From NCBI RefSeq assembly GCF_001514125.1, contig NZ_KQ948551.1, forward strand, positions 209,291 to 273,290: a stretch of 64,000 nt of DNA. The letters run 5' to 3'. The stretch comes from Streptomyces longwoodensis. GTDB taxonomy: Bacteria > Actinomycetota > Actinomycetes > Streptomycetales > Streptomycetaceae. Positions 27,184 through 34,460 of this stretch are shown here, piece by piece. The stretch's first letter is position 1; every line of letters begins with the position of its first letter. The translations under genes and the position numbers were made by a program. The notes below the pieces were generated by a model. That model was not told the DNA's origin and ran no database searches. It saw only the letters and a list, made by a program, of their open reading frames with translations.

Positions 27184-27857
27184 TGCGACAGACCGCCGGT
27201 GCACGCCGCGCCCGGCTCGGGCGTCTGCGCGCCCTGCACGAACTTCTCGAAGAACGCCCCCACCGCCGGGTCGCCCGCGCCGCTCACCACGCGCTGGTGG
27301 CCCCAGGCGGTCAGCATGATCGGCTCGGCCTGGTCGTCGTCCGGGCTCATCAGCGTGTACGGCGTGCTGCGCACCTTCGCGGCGAGCGCGTCCACGTCCG
27401 CCTTGGCCGCCTTGCCGGTGTACGTCACCCACACCGCGCCGTGCTCCAGGGAATGCACGGCGTTCATGGGGTTGAGGGACTTGGTGTAGACGTTGCCGTT
27501 GCAGTTCATCCAGACCTGCGCGTGGTCGCCGCCCACCGGGGGCTCCATCGGGTACGACACCTTCTTGGTGACGTGGGTGCGGCCGAGCTTGCCCTGCCAC
27601 GTGCGGACCCCGTCGGAGCCGGTGACGAAGCGGTCGCCGCCCTTGGCGTCGGCGGACGTCGAGGCGGCCGTGTCCTTGTCGTCGTCGGAGCGCGCCTGCA
27701 CGACGACGACGGCGCCCACCACGAGCGCGGCCACCGCGACGACGCTGCCCGCGATCACCAGGATCCGGTTGCGCCGCTCACGCGCCTTCTCCGCGCGCCG
27801 CATCTCCTCTATGCGCGCGGTGCGCGCCGCGCTGCTGCTGCTCTTGGCGGAACCCAT
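27180..27857 (-). CDS. DUF3105 domain membrane protein
   Basis: A 225-residue protein with a charged cytoplasmic N-terminus (RIEEMRRAEKARERRNR), one membrane helix (ILVIAGSVVAVAALVVGAVVVV) and an external DUF3105 domain. Conserved features are PPVGGDHAQVWMNCNG, NAVHSLEHGAVWVTY and MLTAWGHQRVV, with several His and two Cys residues (WMNCNG and GAACTGG). Function is unknown for the family. Coupling to the Met/His-rich DUF305 gene suggests a shared extracytoplasmic, possibly metal-linked role. It is divergent from glnA2. Confidence 0.88.
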   Translation of the reverse strand: MGSAKSSSSAARTARIEEMRRAEKARERRNRILVIAGSVVAVAALVVGAVVVVQARSDDDKDTAASTSADAKGGDRFVTGSDGVRTWQGKLGRTHVTKKVSYPMEPPVGGDHAQVWMNCNGNVYTKSLNPMNAVHSLEHGAVWVTYTGKAAKADVDALAAKVRSTPYTLMSPDDDQAEPIMLTAWGHQRVVSGAGDPAVGAFFEKFVQGAQTPEPGAACTGGLSQ

Positions 27858-28225
27858 GGATGACGTCCTTCTGGGAGGGGCGAGGGGGACGGGACGGGTG
27901 GGGCCCGCTGATCGTAGGCGACGGACGGGATTCGTCGTAGGGGGCCCGGCACGGACCGCTCGTGCCCGGCGGCCGTGCCGTGCGACGATCCCGCCGTCAC
28001 CCCGCCCGCGGCCGGGGTCCGCCGTTACGGATGTCGGTGCGAGCAGGCAAGATGGGCACAGGGCGGTACACCCGCCGTACGCGGGGCGTTCACTCCGGGT
28101 TCGGTGGGCCGATCATGGTGCGCAACGCGCGTGAAATGGTGTTGTGGTGGGATGCTCAGGTGCGCGACCGCCTCCCGTGGCGCGGGAGCCAGGCGGCCTG
28201 ACCAGCAAGGATGGGGAAGCGGAAG
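27858..28225. other. Intergenic region between DUF3105 gene and glnA2
   Basis: These 368 bp separate divergent genes and should hold both promoters. On the minus strand TACGAT (near 27911-27916) is a fair -10 for the DUF3105 gene. On the plus side I find no clear GlnR-type gTnAc-n6-gaAAc box. A 28-codon frame at 28115-28201 (MVRNAREMVLWWDAQVRDR) ends 24 bp before glnA2, but its ribosome binding site is weak and it may be chance. I see nothing else. Confidence 0.4.
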
Positions 28226-29587
28226 ATGGACAAGCAGCAGGAGTTCGTACTCCGGACCTTGGAGGAGCGCGACATCCGGTTCGTACGCCTGTGGTTCACG
28301 GACGTGCTGGGCTTCCTCAAGTCCGTCGCCGTGGCCCCGGCCGAGCTGGAGCAGGCCTTCGACGAGGGCATCGGCTTCGACGGCTCCGCGATCGAGGGCT
28401 TCGCCCGCGTGCACGAGTCCGACATGATCGCCAAGCCGGACCCGTCCACCTTCCAGATCCTGCCCTGGCGCGCCGAGGCCCCCGGCACGGCCCGGATGTT
28501 CTGCGACATCCTCATGCCCGACGGCTCGCCCTCCTTCGCCGACCCGCGCTACGTCCTCAAGCGCGCCCTGGCCCGGGCGAGCGACCTCGGCTTCACCTTC
28601 TACACCCACCCCGAGATCGAGTTCTTCCTGCTGAAGGACCGGCCGCTGGACGGCTCCCGGCCGACCCCCGCCGACAACTCCGGGTACTTCGACCACACCC
28701 CGCAGAACATCGGCATGGACTTCCGCCGCCAGGCCATCACCATGCTGGAGTCGATGGGCATCTCGGTGGAGTTCTCCCACCACGAGGGCGCCCCCGGCCA
28801 GCAGGAGATCGACCTGCGCTACGCCGACGCGCTGTCCACCGCGGACAACGTCATGACCTTCCGCCTGGTCATGAAGCAGGTCGCGCTGGAGCAGGGCGTC
28901 CACGCGACGTTCATGCCCAAGCCGTTCTCCGAGCACCCCGGCTCCGGCATGCACACCCACCTCTCCCTCTTCGAGGGCGACCGCAACGCGTTCTACGAGT
29001 CCGGCGCCGAGTACCAGCTCTCCAAGGTCGGCCGCTCCTTCATCGCCGGCCTGCTCAAGCACGCGGCGGAGATCTCGGCCGTCACCAACCAGTGGGTCAA
29101 CTCCTACAAGCGCATCTGGGGCGGCACCGAGCGCACCGCGGGCGCGGGCGGCGAGGCCCCCTCCTACATCTGCTGGGGCCACAACAACCGCAGCGCCCTG
29201 GTCCGCGTCCCGATGTACAAGCCCGGCAAGACCGGCTCCGCGCGCGTGGAGGTCCGCTCCCTGGACTCCGGCGCCAACCCCTACCTGGCGTACGCCCTCC
29301 TGCTGGCCGCCGGCCTCAAGGGCATCGAGGAGGGCTACGAGCTCCCGCCGGGCGCCGAGGACGACGTCTGGGCCCTCTCCGACGCGGAACGCCGCGCCAT
29401 GGGCATCGAACCCCTCCCGCAGAACCTCGGCGAGGCCCTGGCCCTGATGCAGCGCAGCGACCTGGCCGCGGAAACCCTGGGCGAACACGTCTTCGACTTC
29501 TTCCTGCGCAACAAGAAGCAGGAGTGGGAGGAGTACCGGTCCGAGGTGACCGCCTTCGAGCTGCGGAAGAGCTTGCCGGTGCTGTGA
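28226..29587 (+). CDS. glnA2: Glutamine-synthetase-like GlnA2, likely gamma-glutamylpolyamine synthetase
   Basis: A GS-I-fold ATP-dependent gamma-glutamyl ligase of 453 residues starting MDKQQEFVLRTLEERD. An ATG 15 bp upstream is possible, but GGGGAAGCGGAAG fits the 28226 start. GS blocks: beta-grasp RFVRLWFTDVLG, metal Glu in HPEIEFFLL near residue 130, GAPGQQEIDLRYADAL near 190, ATP-binding GSGMHTHLSL near 240, NSYKRI near 292 and NNRSALVRVP near 320. The adenylylation-site Tyr motif of GlnA (NLYDLP type) is absent. From memory this matches S. coelicolor GlnA2 (SCO2241), reported to glutamylate polyamines rather than make glutamine. The acetyltransferase and decarboxylase nearby fit amine metabolism. 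Confidence 0.9.
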   Translation: MDKQQEFVLRTLEERDIRFVRLWFTDVLGFLKSVAVAPAELEQAFDEGIGFDGSAIEGFARVHESDMIAKPDPSTFQILPWRAEAPGTARMFCDILMPDGSPSFADPRYVLKRALARASDLGFTFYTHPEIEFFLLKDRPLDGSRPTPADNSGYFDHTPQNIGMDFRRQAITMLESMGISVEFSHHEGAPGQQEIDLRYADALSTADNVMTFRLVMKQVALEQGVHATFMPKPFSEHPGSGMHTHLSLFEGDRNAFYESGAEYQLSKVGRSFIAGLLKHAAEISAVTNQWVNSYKRIWGGTERTAGAGGEAPSYICWGHNNRSALVRVPMYKPGKTGSARVEVRSLDSGANPYLAYALLLAAGLKGIEEGYELPPGAEDDVWALSDAERRAMGIEPLPQNLGEALALMQRSDLAAETLGEHVFDFFLRNKKQEWEEYRSEVTAFELRKSLPVL

Positions 29588-29592
29588 GCGCG

Positions 29593-29619
29593 GCCCGGAG
29601 GGGCCGTTACCCTCCGGGC
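29593..29619 (+). promoter_or_regulatory. Hairpin directly before the acetyltransferase start
   Basis: GCCCGGAGGG (29593-29602) and CCCTCCGGGC (29610-29619) form a perfect 10-bp stem with a 7-nt loop, ending one base before the ATG. It contains the only GGAGG in the gap, so it could terminate glnA2 transcripts or hide the ribosome binding site of the next gene. Confidence 0.5.
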
Positions 29620-30168
29620 ATGGATCTTCGTGAAGAACGGGCCGGCGACCGGCAGGCCGTGCGGGACCTCCACCTGGAGGCGTTCGGCGACCACGGCCGC
29701 GTCGTCGCCGATCTGGTCGACACCCTGCGGGGCACCCTCACGCCCGAGGACGGTCTCTCGCTGGTCGCCGAGCGGGACGGGCAGGTCGTCGGGCACGTCA
29801 TGTTCACCCGGAGCCTGCTCGACGCGCCCCGGCGGCTGGTCGACGTGCAGGTCCTCAGCCCGCTGGCCGTGACGCCCGAGCGGCACCAGCGGGGCATCGG
29901 CTCGGCCCTGGTGCGGCACGGGCTGGGGGTCCTCGCCGAGCGGGGTGTTCCGCTCGTCTTCCTGGAGGGCGATCCGGGCTACTACGCGCGCTTCGGCTTC
30001 GTGCCCGGTGGCGACCTCGGCTTCCGCAAGCCGTCCCTGCGCATCCCGGACGGCGCCTTCCAGGTCTTCAGGTTCCCGGCACACGAGCCCTGGATGACGG
30101 GCACGCTGGTCTACGCGGAGCCGTTCTGGCGGCACGACGCGGTCGGCTTGCGCGACCCGGACGCCTGA
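29620..30168 (+). CDS. GNAT-family N-acetyltransferase
   Basis: A cytosolic acetyl-CoA-dependent acetyltransferase of 182 residues. The domain shows LREERAGDRQAVRDLHLEAFG at the start, SLVAERDGQVVGHVMF (beta 2-3), LSPLAVTPERHQRGIGSALVRHGL with the acetyl-CoA loop QRGIG (about residues 83-100), then VFLEGDPGYYARFGF. The last pattern belongs to the YhbS-like group of small GNATs. It lies 32 bp after glnA2, with a hairpin between, so co-transcription is possible. An amine substrate would fit the context but is not shown. Confidence 0.88.
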   Translation: MDLREERAGDRQAVRDLHLEAFGDHGRVVADLVDTLRGTLTPEDGLSLVAERDGQVVGHVMFTRSLLDAPRRLVDVQVLSPLAVTPERHQRGIGSALVRHGLGVLAERGVPLVFLEGDPGYYARFGFVPGGDLGFRKPSLRIPDGAFQVFRFPAHEPWMTGTLVYAEPFWRHDAVGLRDPDA

Positions 30169-30185
30169 GATGCGAGCGCCTGCGG

Positions 30186-32588
30186 CTACTGGTGCGCGGC
30201 TGTCCTCGTCTCCGGGGCCCGGCCTTGGCCCGGGGTGTGGGTCGGGGCCTCGCGGAGGCACTCGATCGCGTAGGCGCCCGTGTCCGGGGCGGTCGTCACG
30301 CCGTGGGTCTCGCTGGCGAAGTCCGGGAAGTGGCGGTCGAAGGACTCCAGGGCCGTGAGGTAGCGCAGGAGGGGGCCGTCGGGGGCGCCCGTGCTCTCGC
30401 CGGGCATCAGGACCGGGATGCCGGGCGGGGTGACCGTGACCATCGCGGCCGCCACCCGGTGCGCCGCGTCGGCCACCCGGACCCGCTCGGTGCCTCCGCG
30501 CACCAGGCGCTGGTAGCACAGCTGCGGCGGCACGACCGGCTCCGGCAGCCGCTGGAACGCCGCGTCCAGCAGCTCCACCAGGCGGATCTCGCGCAGGTGC
30601 TCGTGCATCTGCAGGCAGAGGTCGCGCAGGGTCAGGCCCGCGTAGCGGCCGGGGTGCGCCGCGGCCTGGGCCGGCAGGACGCGCTCCAGGGGCGCGGCGC
30701 CGTCGTACAGCGCCTTGAAGTCCATCAGGGCGTCCAGGAGCGTCCCCCACTTGCCCTTCGTGATGCCCATCGAGAACAGCACCAGCGCCGTGTAGCTGTC
30801 CGTCTTCTCCACCACGATGTTCCGGGTGGCCAGGTACGCCGTGAGGATCCGCGCCGGGATGCCCGTGGCGGCCGTCTCCCCGGTCGCGGTCATCCCCGGG
30901 CAGGTCAGCGTGACCTTGATCGGGTCCAGCATGCAGTGGCCCTCGGCCAGCCCCGGGAAGCCGTGCCAGTCCGCGCCCGGCTCCAGCGTCCAGCACGACG
31001 GCTCCGTGGCCAGCAGCTCCGGCGGGGCCTCGTCGAACGGCAGCCGCTCCCCGCTCGCCGGGTCCGTCACCGTCTTAGGCTGCCACACCCCGAAGAACCA
31101 CGGCGGCCGGTCCCCGGCGGCCTCGATCCGCCGCCCGATCCGCACCATCTCCTGGCGGAACCGCACCGCCTCGGTCACCGCCTCGTCGAGCAGCCACCGG
31201 CCCTGCGGCCCGTCCATCATCGCCGTGGCCACGTCCAGCGAGGCGATCATCGGGTACAGCGGCGACGTGGTGCCGTGCATCATCAGCGCCTCGTTGAACC
31301 GGTCGTGCTCCACCGGCGCCCGCGGCGCGGGCCGCACGTGCACCATCGCGCTCTGCGACAGCGCCGCCAGCAGCTTGTGTGTGGACTGGGTGGCGAACAC
31401 CGTCGGCCGGTCCGGCCCCGGGAAGCTCTCCTCGTCCACCGACATGCCGTACCGGCCCGCGTACAGCGGGTGGAAACGGGCGTACGCGAACCACGCCTCG
31501 TCGAAGTGCAGCCGGGGCGTGCTCGCGGCGAACGCGCGGGCCGTGGCCGCCGCGTCGTAACACAGGCCGTCATAGGTGGAGTTGGTGAACACCGCGTACT
31601 GCGGCCGCGGCGACACCGCCCCCCGGGCCAGCGGGTGCGCGGCGATCCGCGCCGCGACCGCGTCCGCCGCCAGCTCCGCCGGCGGCAACGGGCCCGCCAG
31701 GCCGTAGCCGTTGCGGGTGGGCACGAGGTACACCGGGCGCGCCCCGGACACCACCAGGCCGTGCAGCACCGACTTGTGGCAGTTGCGGTCCACCAGCGCG
31801 ATCTCGTCGCGCGTGACGCTGAAGTGGCCCACCAGGCGGTTGCAGGTGGAGTCGCCGTGCAGCACGAAGTAGGTGTGGTCGGAGCCGAAGACCCGCGCCG
31901 CGTTGCGCTCCGCCTCGCCGATCGGGCCGGTGTGCTCGAACAGCGAGCCCAGTTCCTCCACCGAGATCGACAGGTCGCTGCGCAGCAGCCGTTCGCCGAA
32001 GTAGTCGTGGAAGGCGCGCCCCGCGGGCGACTTGAGGAACGCGACGCCACCGGAGTGGGCCGGTGTGTGCCAGGAGTACTCGTGCGCGTCGTCGAAACGG
32101 CGCAACGCCCGGAAGAACGGCGGCAGTACGGCCTCCCGGTAGGCGCGGGCCGCCGTCGTGATCCGGCCCGCGATGAACCCGGGGGTGTCCTCCAGCGGCC
32201 AGACGTAGCCCACCACCGTCTCCGACACCCACAGCGGCAGGTCCCGTACGCCGTCGTCGGTCATCACCAGGAACACCGGCAGCTCCTGGAAGCGGCGGCC
32301 CACCTGGCGCAGTACGGCCGCCCCGCCGGACCCGTCCCCTCGGCCCCCGTCGTGGGCGCCGGTGCCGTCACCCCGCCCCCGGCCGTCGGGCAGGTCCCAG
32401 GCCACCAGCGCCGCCGCCAGCCCCGCCTCGGTGCGCAGCACCGCCTCCGCGTCGGCGGCCGTCACCGCCCAGCGGACCTCGTACCCGGCCGCCTCGATCG
32501 CGTCCCGCAGGGCCCGCAGTTGCCCGGCCGCCGCGCCCTCGTCCCGGGGGTGTTCCCGTACCGCGATCAGGACCCCGCTGTCGGCCAT
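30186..32588 (-). CDS. Orn/Lys/Arg decarboxylase, fold-type I with N-terminal receiver-like wing
   Basis: A PLP enzyme of 800 residues, the size of biodegradative arginine/lysine/ornithine decarboxylases. Residues 1-130 are the receiver-like wing domain, here containing a Gly-rich insert (GRGRGDGTGAHDGGRGDGSGG). The catalytic core follows: HTPAHSGGVAFLKSP, HTYFVLHGDSTCNRLV, RNCHKSVLHGLV, LHFDEAWFAY with the PLP-binding Asp, and the Schiff-base Lys in ATQSTHKLLAALSQ near residue 403. The C-terminal domain ends with EVTPPGIPVLMPGE-like TPPGIPVLMPGES. It makes agmatine, cadaverine or putrescine; substrate cannot be fixed. Convergent with the acetyltransferase gene, 17 bp apart. Confidence 0.92.
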   Translation of the reverse strand: MADSGVLIAVREHPRDEGAAAGQLRALRDAIEAAGYEVRWAVTAADAEAVLRTEAGLAAALVAWDLPDGRGRGDGTGAHDGGRGDGSGGAAVLRQVGRRFQELPVFLVMTDDGVRDLPLWVSETVVGYVWPLEDTPGFIAGRITTAARAYREAVLPPFFRALRRFDDAHEYSWHTPAHSGGVAFLKSPAGRAFHDYFGERLLRSDLSISVEELGSLFEHTGPIGEAERNAARVFGSDHTYFVLHGDSTCNRLVGHFSVTRDEIALVDRNCHKSVLHGLVVSGARPVYLVPTRNGYGLAGPLPPAELAADAVAARIAAHPLARGAVSPRPQYAVFTNSTYDGLCYDAAATARAFAASTPRLHFDEAWFAYARFHPLYAGRYGMSVDEESFPGPDRPTVFATQSTHKLLAALSQSAMVHVRPAPRAPVEHDRFNEALMMHGTTSPLYPMIASLDVATAMMDGPQGRWLLDEAVTEAVRFRQEMVRIGRRIEAAGDRPPWFFGVWQPKTVTDPASGERLPFDEAPPELLATEPSCWTLEPGADWHGFPGLAEGHCMLDPIKVTLTCPGMTATGETAATGIPARILTAYLATRNIVVEKTDSYTALVLFSMGITKGKWGTLLDALMDFKALYDGAAPLERVLPAQAAAHPGRYAGLTLRDLCLQMHEHLREIRLVELLDAAFQRLPEPVVPPQLCYQRLVRGGTERVRVADAAHRVAAAMVTVTPPGIPVLMPGESTGAPDGPLLRYLTALESFDRHFPDFASETHGVTTAPDTGAYAIECLREAPTHTPGQGRAPETRTAAHQ

Positions 32589-32771
32589 GCCGCCCCCTCC
32601 GTCGGCGACCGGGTGCCGCCCCGGCCAGTGTGCGGACCACCTGCCGACGCGCGGACCGTGCGGCCCGGCAAACCACCCCGAGGAGGGAGGGACGCGTCCC
32701 CCGGGTTGACCGACCGGCCCGCGTCTTCCCCCGCGGTCCTCCGCCGCGGGCTCCCGGTGACCCGCCGCCCG

Positions 32772-33218
32772 TCACTCCCGCCGGGACGCCAGGTCCGCCA
32801 GCACCCGGTGCAGCGGCTCGGTGGCCCGGCGCCGGTACTCCTGGACCGACCAGCCGTTGCCGTCCGGGTCCTTGAAGTACATGAACGTGGCCCCGTCGTC
32901 CGGGGAGTACCGCACCGGCTCCGACACCTCCAGGCCCCGCCCGGTCAACTCCGCGCGCGCCGCCTCGATGTCGGCCACGCACAGCTGCAGGCCCTGGTAG
33001 GAGCCGGGCGCCGGGCGCGGGCCGCCCGCCATCTCCCAGATGCTGTCGCCGAGCGCGACCGAACAGCCCGAGCCCGGCGGCGTCAGCTGCACGATCCTCA
33101 TGCCCGGCACGACCTCCTGGTCGATGTCCACGTGGAAGCCGACCCGGTCCCGGTAGAAGTCACGGGCACGGTCGATGTCGCTCACGGGCAGCGGAATCAC
33201 TTCGAGCGAGAAGTCCAT
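32772..33218 (-). CDS. VOC-superfamily (glyoxalase-like) protein
   Basis: A 148-residue protein with two beta-alpha-beta-beta-beta modules of the glyoxalase/bleomycin resistance fold. It starts MDFSLEVIPLPVSDIDRARDFY, with VGFHVDID in module 1. Module 2 has LQLCVADIEAARAELTGRGLEV and the terminal MYFKDPDGNGWSVQEY, the DPDGN turn being typical. The family includes glyoxalases, dioxygenases and resistance proteins, so the reaction is unknown. It lies 183 bp upstream of the decarboxylase in the same direction. Confidence 0.88.
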   Translation of the reverse strand: MDFSLEVIPLPVSDIDRARDFYRDRVGFHVDIDQEVVPGMRIVQLTPPGSGCSVALGDSIWEMAGGPRPAPGSYQGLQLCVADIEAARAELTGRGLEVSEPVRYSPDDGATFMYFKDPDGNGWSVQEYRRRATEPLHRVLADLASRRE

Positions 33219-33400
33219 GACGGTCCTCCAAGGCGACGTGGGGCCGACGGGCCGGCGCGTCGGGGCACGACCCTCCCCGACTCACCGAAGCCCAGAAACC
33301 CGCGCCGCGCCAGCGCACGGCACGGCCGTCCCGCGCCGCCGTCCGCGGTCCGCGCCCCCAACACGTGCCGCAAGGACGCCCGTCGGGGTACCCGCGCCCC

Positions 33401-34420
33401 ATGGGCGACATCCTCGTGGGCACGTGTTCCTGGACCGACAAGGCGCTGGTGGCCAGCGGCTGGTACCCGCGCGGGCGGCGCGACGCCGAGGGACGGCTGC
33501 GGCACTACGCCGAGTGGTTCCCCGTGGTCGAGGCGGACTCGCCGTACTACGCGCTGCCCAGCCCGCTCACCACGCGCCGCTGGGCCGAGCGCACCCCCGA
33601 CGGCTTCCGCTTCGACGTCAAGGCGTTCTCGCTGCTCACCGGCCACCCCACCCGGCCCGCCGCGCTGCCCGCCGACCTGCGGTCCGCCCACGCCCGGGGC
33701 GGGGCCCGCGACCCGGGCCTGCTGGACGAGGTCTGGGCCCGGTACGCCGAGGCCGTCGAGCCCCTGCGCGCCGCCGGGCGGCTGGGCACCCTGCTCTTCC
33801 AGTACCCGCCGTCCCTCCTCCCCGGCCCCGAGGCCGAGGGCGTCCTGCGCGCGGCCCGCGAACGGGCCCGGGACTGGCCCGTCGCCGTGGAGTTCCGCCA
33901 CCCCTCCTGGTGGGCGGACGAGCGGGCCGCCGCCACGGCCGCCCTCCTCGCCGACCTCGACGCCACCGCGGTGGCCGTCGACACGGTCCAGGGCCTGCCC
34001 ACCTCCATGCCGCCCGTGACCCCCGTGACGGCGCCCGGCCCGGCAGTGGTCCGCTTCCACGGCCGCAGCGAGCACTGGGGGACCGGCAGCAAGGAGGACC
34101 GCTTCCGCCACGCGTACACCGAGGACGAGCTGACCGCGTGGCTGCCCCGCATCCACGCCCTGGCGTCCCGCGCGTCGGAGACCCACGTGCTGTTCAACAA
34201 CTGCTGTGCGGACGCGGCGGTCCGCGCGGCCGGCCTCATGCAGCGCCTCCTGGGGGCCCGCCTCCCGCGCCCGGCGGAGCAGCCCACCCTGCCCTTCCCC
34301 GAGGACTTCCCCGAGGACCCCACCCCGCCCACCACCCCGGCCCCGACGTCCCCCGTCACCCCGCCCGCCCCCCACCGGTCCCGCCCCCGCGACGGAGCGC
34401 CCCGCTCCGCGGCCGGTTAG
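33401..34420 (+). CDS. DUF72 domain protein (TIM-barrel)
   Basis: A 339-residue DUF72 protein starting at ATG 33401. Typical blocks are ILVGTCSWTDKALV, LRHYAEWFPVVEADSPYYALPS, WAERTPDGFRFDVKAFSLLTGH, LGTLLFQYPPSLLPG, VAVEFRHPSWW, and the C-terminal VVRFHGRSEHWG and HVLFNNCCADAAV. The last about 50 residues are a Pro-rich tail (FPEDPTPPTTPAPTSP). The barrel resembles sugar-phosphate enzymes but the function is unknown. It ends 40 bp before glnE in the same direction, so it may be co-transcribed. Confidence 0.9.
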   Translation: MGDILVGTCSWTDKALVASGWYPRGRRDAEGRLRHYAEWFPVVEADSPYYALPSPLTTRRWAERTPDGFRFDVKAFSLLTGHPTRPAALPADLRSAHARGGARDPGLLDEVWARYAEAVEPLRAAGRLGTLLFQYPPSLLPGPEAEGVLRAARERARDWPVAVEFRHPSWWADERAAATAALLADLDATAVAVDTVQGLPTSMPPVTPVTAPGPAVVRFHGRSEHWGTGSKEDRFRHAYTEDELTAWLPRIHALASRASETHVLFNNCCADAAVRAAGLMQRLLGARLPRPAEQPTLPFPEDFPEDPTPPTTPAPTSPVTPPAPHRSRPRDGAPRSAAG

Positions 34421-34460
34421 GCTCTGGCCAGAACGACCCACAGCCGAGGGGAGCCCGCAC

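Noticed and set aside
28115..28201. Short frame MVRNAREMVLWWDAQVRDR before glnA2 as leader peptide
   Set aside because: Weak ribosome binding site, no known leader pattern and no attenuator hairpin seen before glnA2; kept only as a note in the gap description.
27858..28225. GlnR operator upstream of glnA2
   Set aside because: I looked for gTnAc-n6-gaAAc on both strands and found no convincing match.
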